64,000 nucleotides of DNA from Carettochelys insculpta (lineage: Eukaryota; Chordata; Testudines; Carettochelyidae), in the NCBI RefSeq assembly GCF_033958435.1, contig NC_134146.1:25628501-25692500 (forward strand), read 5' to 3'. Position 1 is the first letter of the stretch, and each line of letters begins with the position of its first letter. The notes under the pieces were generated by a model. The model did no database searches, was not told where the DNA came from, and saw nothing but the letters and a program-made list of their open reading frames with translations. Shown piece by piece: positions 12,201 to 20,774 of this stretch. Made by a program: the position numbers and the translations under genes.

Positions 12201-13191
12201 CAACTTTGAAGTAAGCAACTTCAAAGCTGAGCAACTACACACACCTTAATTCAAAGTAGGGCACTACACCATTCCTGGGAATGGAGGAAGGACTTCAAAG
12301 TAAGGGAAGAATGCGTATCCACTCTCTGCCGGCTACTTGGAAGTAGTTAGCTCCTAGTGTAGAGGCACCCCAGGTGAATCATTCATAGTTCATTTTGAGA
12401 CTCCTCAGGCAGCACTTTCCGCTATACTGATTCTGACTCAAATTCTACACTTGTTCAAGATGTGATATTTAAAGGCACAACCTTGATGTTGCTGCAATGT
12501 AGAATATTTACAACCAGTATATAACTAAAATGGGATGCCAGGGTTTAAGAGCAGGAGAACCCAGCTAAGGAGAAATAGTGATCACAGCATAAATAAGGAG
12601 GATGGAAGAGGCAGGCATCTCACATCATAGTGAGCACTGCTGCTTTCTCTCCCTAGTCCATCGGTCACACCCTCTCAACACTACAAATGAGAACTCTCCA
12701 TAATAACCACCACTCCACTGTCCCAAAAACCTACTCCACCCCTCAGTTCAGCTCCACGCACCCCCCAAACCCAGGCATCACCTAGGTCCAACCCCTCAGC
12801 CCTGCAGGCCTCGCTAGCCCAGGGTGCCAACCACACCCCGACAACCTTCCTGGCCCAGGGCACCCAGCCCCAACCCCTTAGCACCCCCCCCAGCAGTGCC
12901 CAGCTGCGCCCCCCCTCCCCGACCAGTGCCCAGCTCCACCCCGGTCTCCCTAGCCCAGAGAGCCCAGCTCCACCCCTACCTCGGCCTCTCCCCAGTGCCC
13001 AGCTGCGCCCCCGCTCCCCGACCAGTGCCCAGCTCCACCCCGGTCTCCCTAGCCCAGAGAGCCCAGCTCCACCCCTACCTCGGCCTCCCCAGCCCAGGCC
13101 GCCAAGCCCCAGCATGGCCTGCACTGGCCGATTACACAAGGCCTGCCTGCTTGTCCCCCGCGGGGCCTCACCTCATGTGCATCCAAGCCAT
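146..13191 (-). CDS. HLTF: HLTF, helicase-like transcription factor (5' part, coding exons 1-8)
   Basis: SNF2-family DNA translocase and RING E3 ligase that remodels stalled replication forks and polyubiquitinates PCNA in the nucleus. Eight coding exons can be joined with consistent phases: 13191-13172, 11233-11023, 9915-9749, 7564-7431, 1763-1660, 845-771, 521-330 and 241-146, giving residues 1-333. The product has a short divergent N-terminus, a HIRAN domain (about residues 55-165, with LRYYTGVV at 71-78), a conserved linker ([18 protein letters not shown]) and the start of the SNF2 ATPase ([16 protein letters not shown], then DDMGLGKT). The remaining ATPase and RING exons lie beyond position 1. 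The start was chosen because ATG at 13191 is followed by a GTGAGG donor and joins exon 2 in frame to read [16 protein letters not shown], matching the family's MSWMFKR-type start. The promoter is a CpG island. Introns 1-4 are repeat-rich. Recognition rests on remembered family sequence. Confidence 0.97.
330..521 (-). CDS. HLTF: HLTF coding exon 7 (SNF2 ATPase start)
   Basis: 192 bp, phase 0. Encodes residues 238-301: the SNF2 Q-motif-like [17 protein letters not shown] and the first part of Walker A (ADDMGL). The donor is GTAACT. Walker A is completed by GKT in exon 8. Confidence 0.96.
771..845 (-). CDS. HLTF: HLTF coding exon 6
   Basis: 75 bp, phase 0 at both ends, donor GAG|GTATTG. Encodes [20 protein letters not shown] and MEAAE (residues 213-237), an acidic linker before the ATPase. 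Confidence 0.94.
846..1659 (-). other. HLTF: HLTF intron 5
   Basis: AT-rich intron with a poly-A run at 1453-1470. No gene or clear repeat family recognised. Confidence 0.8.
1660..1763 (-). CDS. HLTF: HLTF coding exon 5 (HIRAN-ATPase linker)
   Basis: Donor CAG|GTGTGT. Encodes residues 178-212, ending ISGRAGPSY then [10 protein letters not shown], well conserved with human. The acceptor region has three AGs spaced 6 bp apart, all in frame, so the first residues could vary by two or four amino acids; the outermost acceptor was used here. Confidence 0.9.
2837..5665 (-). pseudogene. CR1 ORF2 relic (endonuclease and reverse transcriptase)
   Basis: The endonuclease start is at 5417-5665 ([21 protein letters not shown]). 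Further pieces lie at 4799-5152 and 4112-4732 ([17 protein letters not shown]). The 3228-4034 piece has RT motifs [27 protein letters not shown] and the catalytic FADDTN. The C-terminal piece at 2837-3085 has [10 protein letters not shown]. Catalytic aspartates remain, but stops and frameshifts break the frame. Confidence 0.9.
5988..6758 (-). pseudogene. CR1 ORF1 relic (Cys-rich segment, coiled coil, esterase-like domain)
   Basis: Three broken frames. The 6576-6758 piece has a Cys cluster ([12 protein letters not shown], then CACC) followed by a short leucine/alanine heptad region. The 5988-6341 piece begins [11 protein letters not shown], resembling the GDS block of the SGNH-type esterase found in some CR1 ORF1 proteins; the expected nucleophile Ser reads Leu. 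ORF1 proteins bind RNA and chaperone retrotransposition. Confidence 0.7.
7224..7402 (-). mobile_element. tRNA-derived SINE with CR1-type tail (tortoise PolIII/Cry-like)
   Basis: On the minus strand it starts with a G run and a Pol III A box (TAGCTCAGTGG, 7381-7391), then a degenerate B box (GGTTGTGAGCTCAATCC, 7338-7354). It ends with the CR1-like tail TGACCTCCTGAGGTCCC. This tRNA head plus CR1 tail is characteristic of turtle SINEs mobilised by CR1 machinery. Confidence 0.85.
7431..7564 (-). CDS. HLTF: HLTF coding exon 4 (end of HIRAN domain)
   Basis: Acceptor TTCTGAAG, donor AAAA|GTAAGT. Encodes residues 133-177 ([36 protein letters not shown]). A tRNA-derived SINE ends its poly-C run 28 bp downstream of this donor. 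Confidence 0.94.
7565..9748 (-). other. HLTF: HLTF intron 3
   Basis: No coding signal. A poly-A run lies at 8789-8808. The AT-rich stretch at 8800-9300 is full of AAAATTTTC words and ends AAAATTTTCACCAGCCCTA, which looks like the end of an old AT-rich MITE. A fragment at about 9464-9722 begins GTCTACACTGAC and ends with an inverted GTGTAGATTC-like end, possibly a decayed TIR element. Confidence 0.5.
9749..9915 (-). CDS. HLTF: HLTF coding exon 3 (HIRAN domain)
   Basis: Acceptor TTTTCAG, donor GG|GTAAGT. Encodes residues 78-132, including [20 protein letters not shown] and a [15 protein letters not shown] stretch, the core of the HIRAN fold. It is interrupted by an in-frame stop just outside the exon, so no single ORF displays it. 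Confidence 0.93.
11023..11233 (-). CDS. HLTF: HLTF coding exon 2 (start of HIRAN domain)
   Basis: Acceptor TTTCTGCAG, donor GTT|GTAAGT, ends in phase 0. Encodes residues 7-77, from [10 protein letters not shown] to VGLRYYTGV. The Arg-Tyr-Tyr of the HIRAN pocket that in human HLTF binds the 3' end of single-stranded DNA falls at residues 72-74. The segment between WKYLQ and the HIRAN start is divergent from human. Confidence 0.93.
11633..11950. repeat. Dispersed AT-rich repeat, possible MITE (degenerate)
   Basis: The segment begins GGGGGGAATTCTGTGCC and ends near ACACAGAATTTC, with repeated ATTCTGC words and a CCCTCT microsatellite at 11719-11746. It resembles a sequence class common in turtle and crocodile genomes; the family is not assigned. 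Confidence 0.4.
12150..12370. mobile_element. GGCTRYGTCTACACT-type MITE
   Basis: The left end GGCTGTGTCTACACT and the inverted right end AGTGTAGAGGCACC are flanked by CAG on both sides (12147-12149 and 12371-12373), a 3-bp target duplication. The interior is rich in CTTTGAAGT words in both orientations. Non-coding; lies in HLTF intron 1. Confidence 0.65.
12894..13091. repeat. 99-bp tandem duplication in HLTF intron 1
   Basis: Two almost identical 99-bp units begin at 12894 and 12993; three separate anchor words all give the same 99-bp offset. C-rich on the plus strand, next to the HLTF CpG island. Within each unit a CCCAGCT word recurs, so it derives from a shorter minisatellite. Its multiple-of-three period creates spurious long ORFs on both strands. 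Confidence 0.85.
13172..13191 (-). CDS. HLTF: HLTF coding exon 1
   Basis: Encodes MAWMHM plus two bases of Ser7. The donor is AG|GTGAGG. The 5' UTR extends to higher coordinates inside the CpG island. Only about 20 coding bases, so ORF searches miss it. Confidence 0.85.
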
Positions 13192-13970
13192 AGTGCCACT
13201 AGGGACCGCCGCGCGGCACGGAAGACACAACAGCCCCTCCGCCCTGCCCTCCTGTTACCTCCAGCTCCTGCAGTCAGCACGGCATTACCAGCCTGACTGA
13301 CAATAGCAGCACCAATCTCACTCCGAATTTCACTGGCATCAGCCAATGAGAACAGGGATATGACGGAAGGGTGGGACTTTCTCGATGGGCTCTCCGTGCT
13401 ACCAGAACAGATCCGCGAGACTTTCCATTCGCCGCCGTATGGGAGCTGGTTGCTTCAGCGGCTTTCTGGCTCCGTGCCGCGGCACAACGCTTCTGCTGCA
13501 GAGCTTGCGTGGCAAGCTCCCGGCGATAGTTTAACAGCTCAAGCTGTTTGGCTCCCAGAAAAGGTTAAGATGCGGCTCAGCTTCCTCGCCTGCAGCCACC
13601 TGTGGGGGAAAGCGATTTCTGAGTTTCTATGGGTCTTTAACCGAGCAGCGAAAGGCCTCCAAACGAGGACATTTTAAACTGGGCTGGTAGATACCCATTG
13701 AGATAACTCAGTTGGGGAAGTAGTGTGGCCTTTCTATGACTGGCAGTCTTTAAACCAGGACTAGGTCCCTTTCTCAGAACTATGCCATGGCTGTGACTCA
13801 AACAGAAGTGCTCGGTTTGAGGCGGGTGTTACTGCAGGAGTGGGTACGTATGGTGAAGAAGAGGTGGATGAAGCTTCTTTTTACAAACTAACGAAATCAT
13901 GTCAAACAGAGGACCTGGTGGCGATGGGTCAAATACCCAGACAAGTATTAGAAAAATACAGTACAGCCAT
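13192..13970. other. HLTF upstream region
   Basis: CpG-rich promoter to about 13660, then ordinary intergenic sequence. A 105-codon plus-strand ORF at 13360-13677 lies here but resembles no protein I recognise. Confidence 0.5.
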
Positions 13971-13982
13971 GCATCTGACAAA

Positions 13983-14176
13983 TATCAGAGGGGTAGCCGT
14001 GTTAGTCTGGATCTGTAGAGCAACAAAGGGTCCTGTGGCACCTTATAGACTAACAGAAAAGTTTAGAGCATGAGCTTTCGTGAGTTAACTCAGCATCTGA
14101 AGAAGTGAGTTAACTCACGAAAGCTCATGCTCTAAACTTTTCTGTTAGTCTATAAGGTGCCACAGGACCCTTTGTT
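13983..14176. mobile_element. Palindromic SINE-like composite with 12-bp TSD
   Basis: A SINE-like unit begins TATCAGAGGGGTAGCCGTG and runs to 14091; after a 15-bp loop it is followed by its own reverse complement. The arms 14022-14091 and 14107-14176 match perfectly over 70 bp. The left arm carries about 39 extra bases of head sequence. The composite is flanked by GCATCTGACAAA at 13971-13982 and 14177-14188. It has inserted into the tail of an older copy of the same family. Confidence 0.85.
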
Positions 14177-14264
14177 GCATCTGACAAAGTGGATCTTTGC
14201 CCAGGAACACTTATGCTCCAAAAAATCTGTTAGTCTGTAAGGTGCCATTAGACTTCTTGTTACA
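14177..14264 (-). mobile_element. Older copy of the same SINE-like family (target of the composite)
   Basis: Continues GCATCTGACAAAGTGGATC and runs through TCTGTTAGTCTGTAAGGTGCC in reverse orientation relative to the TATCAGAGG head. Truncated before the head. It differs from the composite at several positions, so it is a separate, older insertion. Confidence 0.75.
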
Positions 14265-14790
14265 TAGCCATGAACAGTGGTTAAACACTAAGCTGAGGAA
14301 GGCAACTCCTAGCTCTGTCCCTTCTATCAGAGGCCTAACCCCTGCCACAAACTCCACCCCCTCACCCCACTGCAATCCCAAATTACTGCTCTCAGCTCCT
14401 GAGCACCCCCCAGTAGGTGGAGCAGCCCCATCCTTCCCAGCTGTCCAGAGTCTCTGTTGGCTAGAGAGCCATGCCACAACCTGGCGAGCCCGGCAACCAT
14501 GCAGTGGCCTGATCCTTCCTGGCTGGTTGGAGAGCTGGGCAGCCATGCTGCAGTACCAGCCAGCCAGAGCATGGGCTGTTTTGGGAAGGCAAGGCCTTTC
14601 CTTGACTATGTCACCTGTGAGCCATGAGCATGGCAAAGATTATCCAGCAAGCTTTTTCAATGCATTGGAGACAATTTTTTTATTCCAGAAGGGGGAGAAA
14701 ACTTCTCAGGGGAGAGGCTGTTGTAGATATGCTTTTGCAAAAAAGGGAGGAACTGTTTAAGCATTTGAATGTGGAAAGCACAGTGGGATG
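14265..14790. other. Unassigned intergenic DNA
   Basis: Contains overlapping ORFs on both strands with no recognisable domain. C- and G-rich stretches keep the frames open; nothing supports coding. Confidence 0.5.
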
Positions 14791-16176
14791 AAAGTGATCA
14801 TGAAATGATGAATTCACGATTATAAGAAAACAGGATAGTAAAGATAGTGGGTTTCAAAAAGGCAGACTTTAGCAAACTCAGCAAATGGTAGGTAAGCTCT
14901 CAAAGGAAGCAAGTCTACGATGAAAAAAGTTTGAGAAAGCTGGTGGATTTTCAAAGAGACATTATTAAGTCCACAAGAACAGACTCCCACTGCATAGGAA
15001 AGACGGGAAGCATGGCAAGAGAGTAACCTAAATTAACCAGGAGATCTTCAGTGAGCTTAAACTCAAAAACCAGTCATATCACTTCAAATTACAAAGGAGG
15101 AATATAAATGCAAGTATATAGGTGGCAAAAATAGAAAAGCTAAGGCACAAATTGAGATTAAACTAGCTAGAGGTATGAAGAATAACAAGAAAATATTCAT
15201 TACGTTAGAAGCAAGAGGAAGAACAATGTCAGGGTATGTGCATTACTGAATGGCCCTGTGGGGAGTGAGACACCTAGACCCTGGATTTCAGCCCAAGCCA
15301 GGAAGTACAGATAGCAATGAAACAGTCCTGTGGCCTGAGCCACATGAGCCCAAATCAGGTGGTATGGGCCAGTCAAAGGTTTTTCTTTGCTGTGTAGACA
15401 TTCCCTAGGCAAGGTGTTGACAGAATACTCAGTGAAGACCATTGCAGAGTAGCTAAATGAGATCTTTGTATTAGTCTTCACTGCAGAGTATATGAGGGGG
15501 ATCCCCACACCTAAGCCCTTTTTTCAGGTGACAAGTCCGAGGAACTGTTCCAGAGCAAAGTGTCTATAGTGGAGACTTTGGAACAAAATGGTGAACAGTA
15601 ATAAGTCATCAGGACTGGATGGTATTCACCCTCAAGTTCTAAAGTTGTAACGGAAGTCAAATATGAAATTGAAGAACTGCTAACTATGCTGTGTAACCTA
15701 CGCTTAAAATCAGACTCTGTACCAGATGACTGAAAGATAGCTCAACTAAATGCCAACTTTTATAAAAGACTCTAAAGGCAGTCTTAGCAATTACCAGCCA
15801 GTAAGCCTAACTTCAATACCAAGAAAATTGATTGAAGCTGAACAGAAATTGAGAGGAACATGGTTTGTTGGGGAAGAGTCAACATGAATTTTATAAATGG
15901 AAATCATGCCTCACTATCTATTAGAAGTCTTTGAGAGCGTCAACAAGTGGACAAAGGAGATCCAGTTGATCCTGTGTCTTAAACTTTTAGAAAGCTTTTG
16001 ACTAGGTCCCAAACCAGTTTCTTGCAGAAAGTAAATACTCCTCAGGGGTTCAGAGGTAAGGGTCCTCTCCTTGATCAGTAACTAGATAAGACAGGAAATA
16101 AAGGTTAAAAGTAAATGGTCAGTTTTCACAATGGAGAGAAGTGAATAGCTGGGTCCCTCACAGTTCTGTACTGGTA
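14790..16176 (+). pseudogene. CR1 ORF2 relic (plus strand), left part
   Basis: Degenerate CR1 polymerase read in pieces: GFKKADFSKLSK near 14850, LNEIF-LVFTAE near 15450-15485, NKSSGLDGIHPQVLK near 15600, then remnants of the QHEF-, AFD- and VPxxSVL-type blocks up to 16170. Full of stops. A second insertion with a TGTAGACATTCCCT end seems to sit at about 15230-15412. The 3' end of the element resumes after a Tigger-like insertion. Confidence 0.75.
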
Positions 16177-16938
16177 CAGTAAACCCTTGAGTTACACAGA
16201 GGTTGCATTCCTGCAACCCCTGTATAACTCAAATTTTCATGCAAATCTTGGGGGTGACGGGGGGCAGCCTGCTTCCCGTCTCCCCACTGCTTGCAGGACC
16301 TGGGAAACTGCCCAAGGCAGCCCATGGCTGCTCAGTTTCCTGGGTCCCACCCCCAAGCATCAGGGAGCTGGGAACCAGGCAGCAGCCTGGCTCTCAGCTC
16401 CCCTCCCCTTGCAGAGCCAGGAAACTGACCAGGGCAGCAGTCTTGGTCAGTTTCCTGGCTCCAACCAGTGGAGGGGAGTGGGGAACCAGGGGCAGCCTGG
16501 CTCCCAGCTCCCCTCCCCTCCTTGGAGCCAAGAAACTGACCAGGGCTGCTGCCCTGGTCAGTTTCCCAGCTCTGCAAGTGGAGGGGAACCAGGCTGTCAT
16601 CTGGTTCCCTGCTCCCCACCACTCCTGGGACCAGGAAATCGCTTCTGTCAGAGGCAGCAGTGAAAAGCCAGGCTGCCACCCCTGACAGGAGCAGTTTCCC
16701 TGCTCCTGTCAGGGACAGCAGCCTGACTCTCACTACCGCCACTGACAGGAGTGGCTGCCACCCCTGACAAGAGCAGGAAACTGCTCTGGTGGGTGGCAAG
16801 AGTCAGGCTGCCACCCCGACAGGAGCGGTTGCCCTGCTCCTGTCAGTGACAGCAGCCTGCCTCTTGGCTGCCTCCCCTGACAGGAATGTTAACCCAAGAC
16901 ATGTGAAACTTGGTTGTGTGTATCTCGGGGAGTTACTG
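16177..16938. mobile_element. Tigger/pogo-like MITE inserted in the CR1 relic
   Basis: Terminal inverted repeats CAGTAAACCC...GGGGAGTTACTG with TA on both sides (16175-16176, 16939-16940), the pogo/Tc1 target duplication. The interior repeats CAGTTTCCTGGCTCC-like words in both directions, which produces long ORFs without protein homology. No transposase. Confidence 0.8.
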
Positions 16939-17000
16939 TATCTTTGTTAGACTAGATGGATCAATGGTCTGACCCAGTGTGGCCATATTTATGTTCTAAA
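16939..17000 (+). mobile_element. CR1 3' end, right part of the interrupted relic
   Basis: Reads TTAGACTAGATGGATCAATG then GGTCTGACCCAGTGTGGCC and ends ATGTTCT, the CR1 3' UTR terminus in plus orientation. The RT-to-3' UTR segment is missing, so an internal deletion accompanied or preceded the insertion. Confidence 0.75.
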
Positions 17001-17868
17001 GTAGTTATCCCTTACAGAATTGGGCCCTTTGACAATAGTTTCCTTACTAGTGCCCCAAGCAGTAAAACTGAATGGAAGCTGTCTACCAGTGCTGCCATAG
17101 GTGTAACTGGATAAGCTGTAAATTGAACCTAAACGCTACCATTGTATCTGATTAGTGATGAGGAGAATGCATACACAACCAGTTTTTTGTTTTGCAGCAC
17201 AGGACTAATGCAAAAAGAAAGGGGGACTTCTTAAAAGCTTTTTTGGCTGCATACTGTATAATACCCCCACCATGCAAGGATACATGAGATTTCAATAAAG
17301 AAATTCAGAGGATGCACTCTGAGCTCAGTTGAAAAATAATGCTATCTGGTGAAACAATGCGTCTTTTGGAACGAGGATCTCTAGTGTAATGCCTACTGAT
17401 AAATCTTCCTGCCAGCTAGGAGAAAGTCAAATACTGTACAAAATTGTGTTTTTTCAGCTGTTTATCTATTAAAGTGTTCCACCTATTTATATTACATTTA
17501 TCAATTGGGCAAACATTTTAAGTCATGAAATTAATACATCAGAATTGGTTGATTGTATAAGGTTACAGCTCAAAGGAACACTGACAAGAACTAAAGTCAG
17601 ACTTCTTTAAAAATGCTAAAATTTAATCTTGCAATGAAAGGCTTAAACAGCAGCTGTCAGGAAGGACAGTTTGAAAACTGAAATACTCTACCTTTTAGAA
17701 ACCAATTTAGGTAAATCAGAGCGCACACTGATGTTTCAAATATGAAGGTTGCTTCCTGGACATAATCCTATTCCCACTGGTTTAATGGTATAGCATCAGG
17801 GTCTTCAAATGCATTTCCAGTTTGTTTAGTGGAAATTGTCATGGATACCACAGCAAATTTCAGCTAGC
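17001..17868. other. Unassigned intergenic DNA
   Basis: No gene or recognisable repeat seen. Confidence 0.5.
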
Positions 17869-17878
17869 ATTTGTGCCT

Positions 17879-18005
17879 CATGCACCTGACGAAGTGGGTC
17901 TTTGCCTACGAAAGCTTATGCTCCAAAATATCTGTTAGTCTATAAGGTGCCACAGGACTTCTTGCTGTTTTTGAAGATACAGACTAACACGGCTACCTCT
18001 CTGAT
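17879..18005 (-). mobile_element. SINE-like monomer with 10-bp TSD
   Basis: Single copy of the TATCAGAGG-head family in reverse orientation, from CACCTGACGAAGTGGG to CGGCTACCTCTCTGAT. ATTTGTGCCT is repeated exactly at 17869-17878 and 18006-18015. There is no poly-A tail at either end, so the retroposition machinery is not L1-type. Confidence 0.85.
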
Positions 18006-18015
18006 ATTTGTGCCT

Positions 18016-19874
18016 AGGTGCATGCAAGAGAAGGACAACCAGATGGGAGATCACAAGTATGTCTGCAAATATGTGATGGCCTTTTTAATAAAAATTCACA
18101 AAGCTGTCACAGTACATGAAGTAGAAGTCAAATGCTACTAATTTTACCATGACTGCTTCCTGAGTTTCAATAAAAATTTCCCTCCTTCTCACCCAATGAG
18201 GGGGTTCATCACCTGCTGCAGAACCCTCTCTCCCTGGCTCCACAATCTTAATCCTGGCCTGGTGCAGAGAGAAGCCCCATGGGTTTGCAGGGAGGTGGCT
18301 AGTATCCTGTGGGACTGAGTATAGCAACCACACTTAACCCACTCGCAACTCCATGTGGTATCTGACTTAACAGGGTTGGTCCAGTGATCTGCCCTGGGCA
18401 TTGTGTCCTAGCTTGTGGGAGCACAGTGCTGCTCAAGTTCGGCCCATCTGTCATGAGGGAGGGTGGGTCAAGTCTGAGCAGTGCTGTGAGCAGAGAGCTG
18501 GCCCCAAACCTACAGGACAGGAACAGCAAGAGACACTGCTTTGGACTGAATCACACACTCACACACAAAATGCCAGATAAATGGAAAAATCATGCTATCC
18601 ATGACTCTCCCTTCTCCAGTCCTCTTCTGCTCCCAGCCCCATGACAAATCTGCCAATCCAATGAGGCTGTTTATTATAGAAAACTTCTGATAAAGTATTT
18701 TTCCATAGAAATTTCATGATTTGTCACAATCAGAACTTTCTATGGAGTGGTTTCAACATAGTTCTGATGGAACTCAGGCAGAGTCTGACAAAATGCTGCC
18801 ATTCAAGTGGGGCCTGCCATTTCACCTGCCTTCTCAGCAGCTCTCCTGGTAAAGTGTATGACAGCCTAGATTTCCTGGCTCTTTAGTAGCCCCACTGGGA
18901 GACTGAGGCAGAATCAAAAGGTAGCTCTTGGTACTGGCCAATCCCAGTCTCTCCAGTGGTAAGGGAGAGGAAGAGGGAAGTCATGGAAAGGATCTGGCTT
19001 TCTATTTCCCAGAACCCTGGGCCGCCATCTCCATTCTCCCTCCTTCACTGTTTCCATTTCTAGAAGCTCTTCAGATGGAGAGATGGCAGTTTGGTAAGAA
19101 CATGGCAGGTAACCTAGCCCTCTCATTGGGATACTTCGGGTTGTGGCTATTCTTGAAAGGTCTGGAGCAAGTCCAGGACCTGATTGCACCTTGGGACCCG
19201 AATCTTGTGCTGTCATGGCTTATGGTTCCCTAATAGGACTAATAGGATCTGGGGCGCAGAGACAGCTTGTCATGTGGACTATAAAAATTCTCTGTGAATT
19301 AGAATTGCCTTTCTCTACCGCTTATCATGCTAATTATGATTACCTTGTGCTCTCTCCATCTGTTTTTTGTAATCACTTGTGTTTTATCTTCCAACCTCAT
19401 CTTGTAAACTCTTTCTGGCAGGCAATCACTCCATTCCTTATTTAAATTTCTTACAGGTGCTGTCGTAGTGCAACTCCCCAACCTCTTGCCCTTCCTTTCC
19501 CCCTCACCCCTGCAAGGGTGGATTGCAATACAACAGTACCACTAAGAAATTTAAGTTATTTCAGCCCTGCTGCCATCAGAACAGGTGGTGGGCCTGCCAA
19601 AACAGCTGATCAGAAGCCAGTCCCAAGGCCTGCCCAAAGAGCTGTGGCTGGTAAGTGCTGAGCACTATTTTTTTTTCTTTTGTAATGAGTGCCTGACTAC
19701 CCATGCAGACAGTGTCTATGGATAGCAGGACTGTAAGGCCAAGTCCTGAATCTGAAATGACCAAGGTGGCTGGTTGCAACACACAGGAGTGCACACTACA
19801 CCTTTTAAAAGTGTGTAGCAAATTCTACAGCTATTTAGATCCATCCAATAATCTGAGGCATTGTGCTTGTCACT
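18016..19874. other. Unassigned intergenic DNA
   Basis: Several 60-100 codon ORFs on both strands around 18080-19820 overlap each other and show no domain. No gene supported. Confidence 0.5.
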
Positions 19875-19890
19875 GTTCAATGAATAAACA

Positions 19891-20103
19891 CCAAGAAGTC
19901 CTGTGGCACCTTATAGACTAACAGATATTTTAGAGTATAAGCTTCCGTGGGCAAAGACCCACTTTGTCAGATACATCTGTTGAAGCAGGTCTTTGCCCAT
20001 GAAAGCTTATGCTCCAAAATATCTGTTAGTCTATAAGGTACCGCTGGACTTCTTGGTGTATTTGAAGATACAGACTGAGTAACTCAGCTACCTCTCTGAT
20101 ACC
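19891..20103. mobile_element. Second palindromic SINE-like composite with 16-bp TSD
   Basis: A head-less plus arm (about 19891-19975, starting CCAAGAAGTCC) is followed by a full minus arm ending in CTACCTCTCTGATAC. The arms are diverged, so this is older than the composite at 14 kb. GTTCAATGAATAAACA (19875-19890) and GTTCAATGAATGAACA (20104-20119) flank it, one mismatch in 16. The orientation mirrors the first composite. Confidence 0.82.
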
Positions 20104-20472
20104 GTTCAATGAATGAACATCAGTAGCTCCGTATAAGAATAAAACTGCTGGGTATGGGGATCCAGAGTAATTTTCAACTCTATTATTTTTAGTAAAGTTT
20201 TACTAATGCTTTCTTTGGAAAATACATGAGAGCAGATGGAAGCATCAGTTGCAGGGTTGCTCTCAGTTTTCGCCTGCAAACTGAAAATGTCAGACTCATT
20301 TGCAAAAATGGAAGTAATGGTGAACAAAGACCAAACAATCATTATTTATGCCAAAGAATTTATACCTTATGAGTGGGATTGTAGGGGGAAGGAAAATCAA
20401 GACTTACATAAATTTACTTTCCACTTTTAAAAGTGAAAAATCTTTCATCTCTTTTCTTAGTTAATCTAGTCC

Positions 20473-20774
20473 CATGTTTCTTAAACTTTTTGAGACCACA
20501 GAACACCAAACAATATTTTTTATGTGGAACACCTATGAAAATTTTCTTACAAAAAAATTGTTGTCAGACCAAAACCAAAACAAACAGCAACATATACAGC
20601 AAAAACAAAATGAAATAATTTAATGAGGTATCATAGCAATAAAGAAGTAACATTGTATCTAGTTTAATAATAGAAAATATATACCATCAGTCTCTTTTTC
20701 TAAATGCTTGCAGCACACCTGGGAGTTGTTCACGGAAAACCAGTGTTTCACGGACCACAATTTAAGAAACAGTG
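20473..20774. mobile_element. hAT-like non-autonomous element
   Basis: Ends CATGTTTCTTAAACTTTTTG and TTTAAGAAACAGTG form imperfect inverted repeats of the hAT type, and GAGACCAC / GTGGTC-like words match inside. No clear 8-bp duplication. Non-coding. Confidence 0.55.

Larger units (their letters stand above)
12850..13660. promoter_or_regulatory. CpG-rich HLTF promoter region
   Basis: GC- and CpG-rich tract around the HLTF start codon. A CCAAT motif at 13343-13347 (read on the plus strand) and a TGACGGAAG (ETS/CRE-like) motif at 13361 lie upstream of the minus-strand start. The transcription start site cannot be fixed. A divergent plus-strand transcript is possible but not shown by the sequence. 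Confidence 0.7.

Noticed and set aside
12681..13300. Long Pro/Gly-rich ORFs on both strands in HLTF intron 1 and promoter
   Set aside because: Produced by the C-rich 99-bp repeat, whose period is a multiple of three; low complexity and no domain.
13360..13677. 105-codon plus-strand ORF upstream of HLTF
   Set aside because: CpG-island ORF without recognisable domain or splice context; at most part of a divergent non-coding transcript.
16187..16799. Long ORFs on both strands around 16.2-16.8 kb
   Set aside because: They lie in a Tigger-like MITE made of inverted repeated words; no protein homology.
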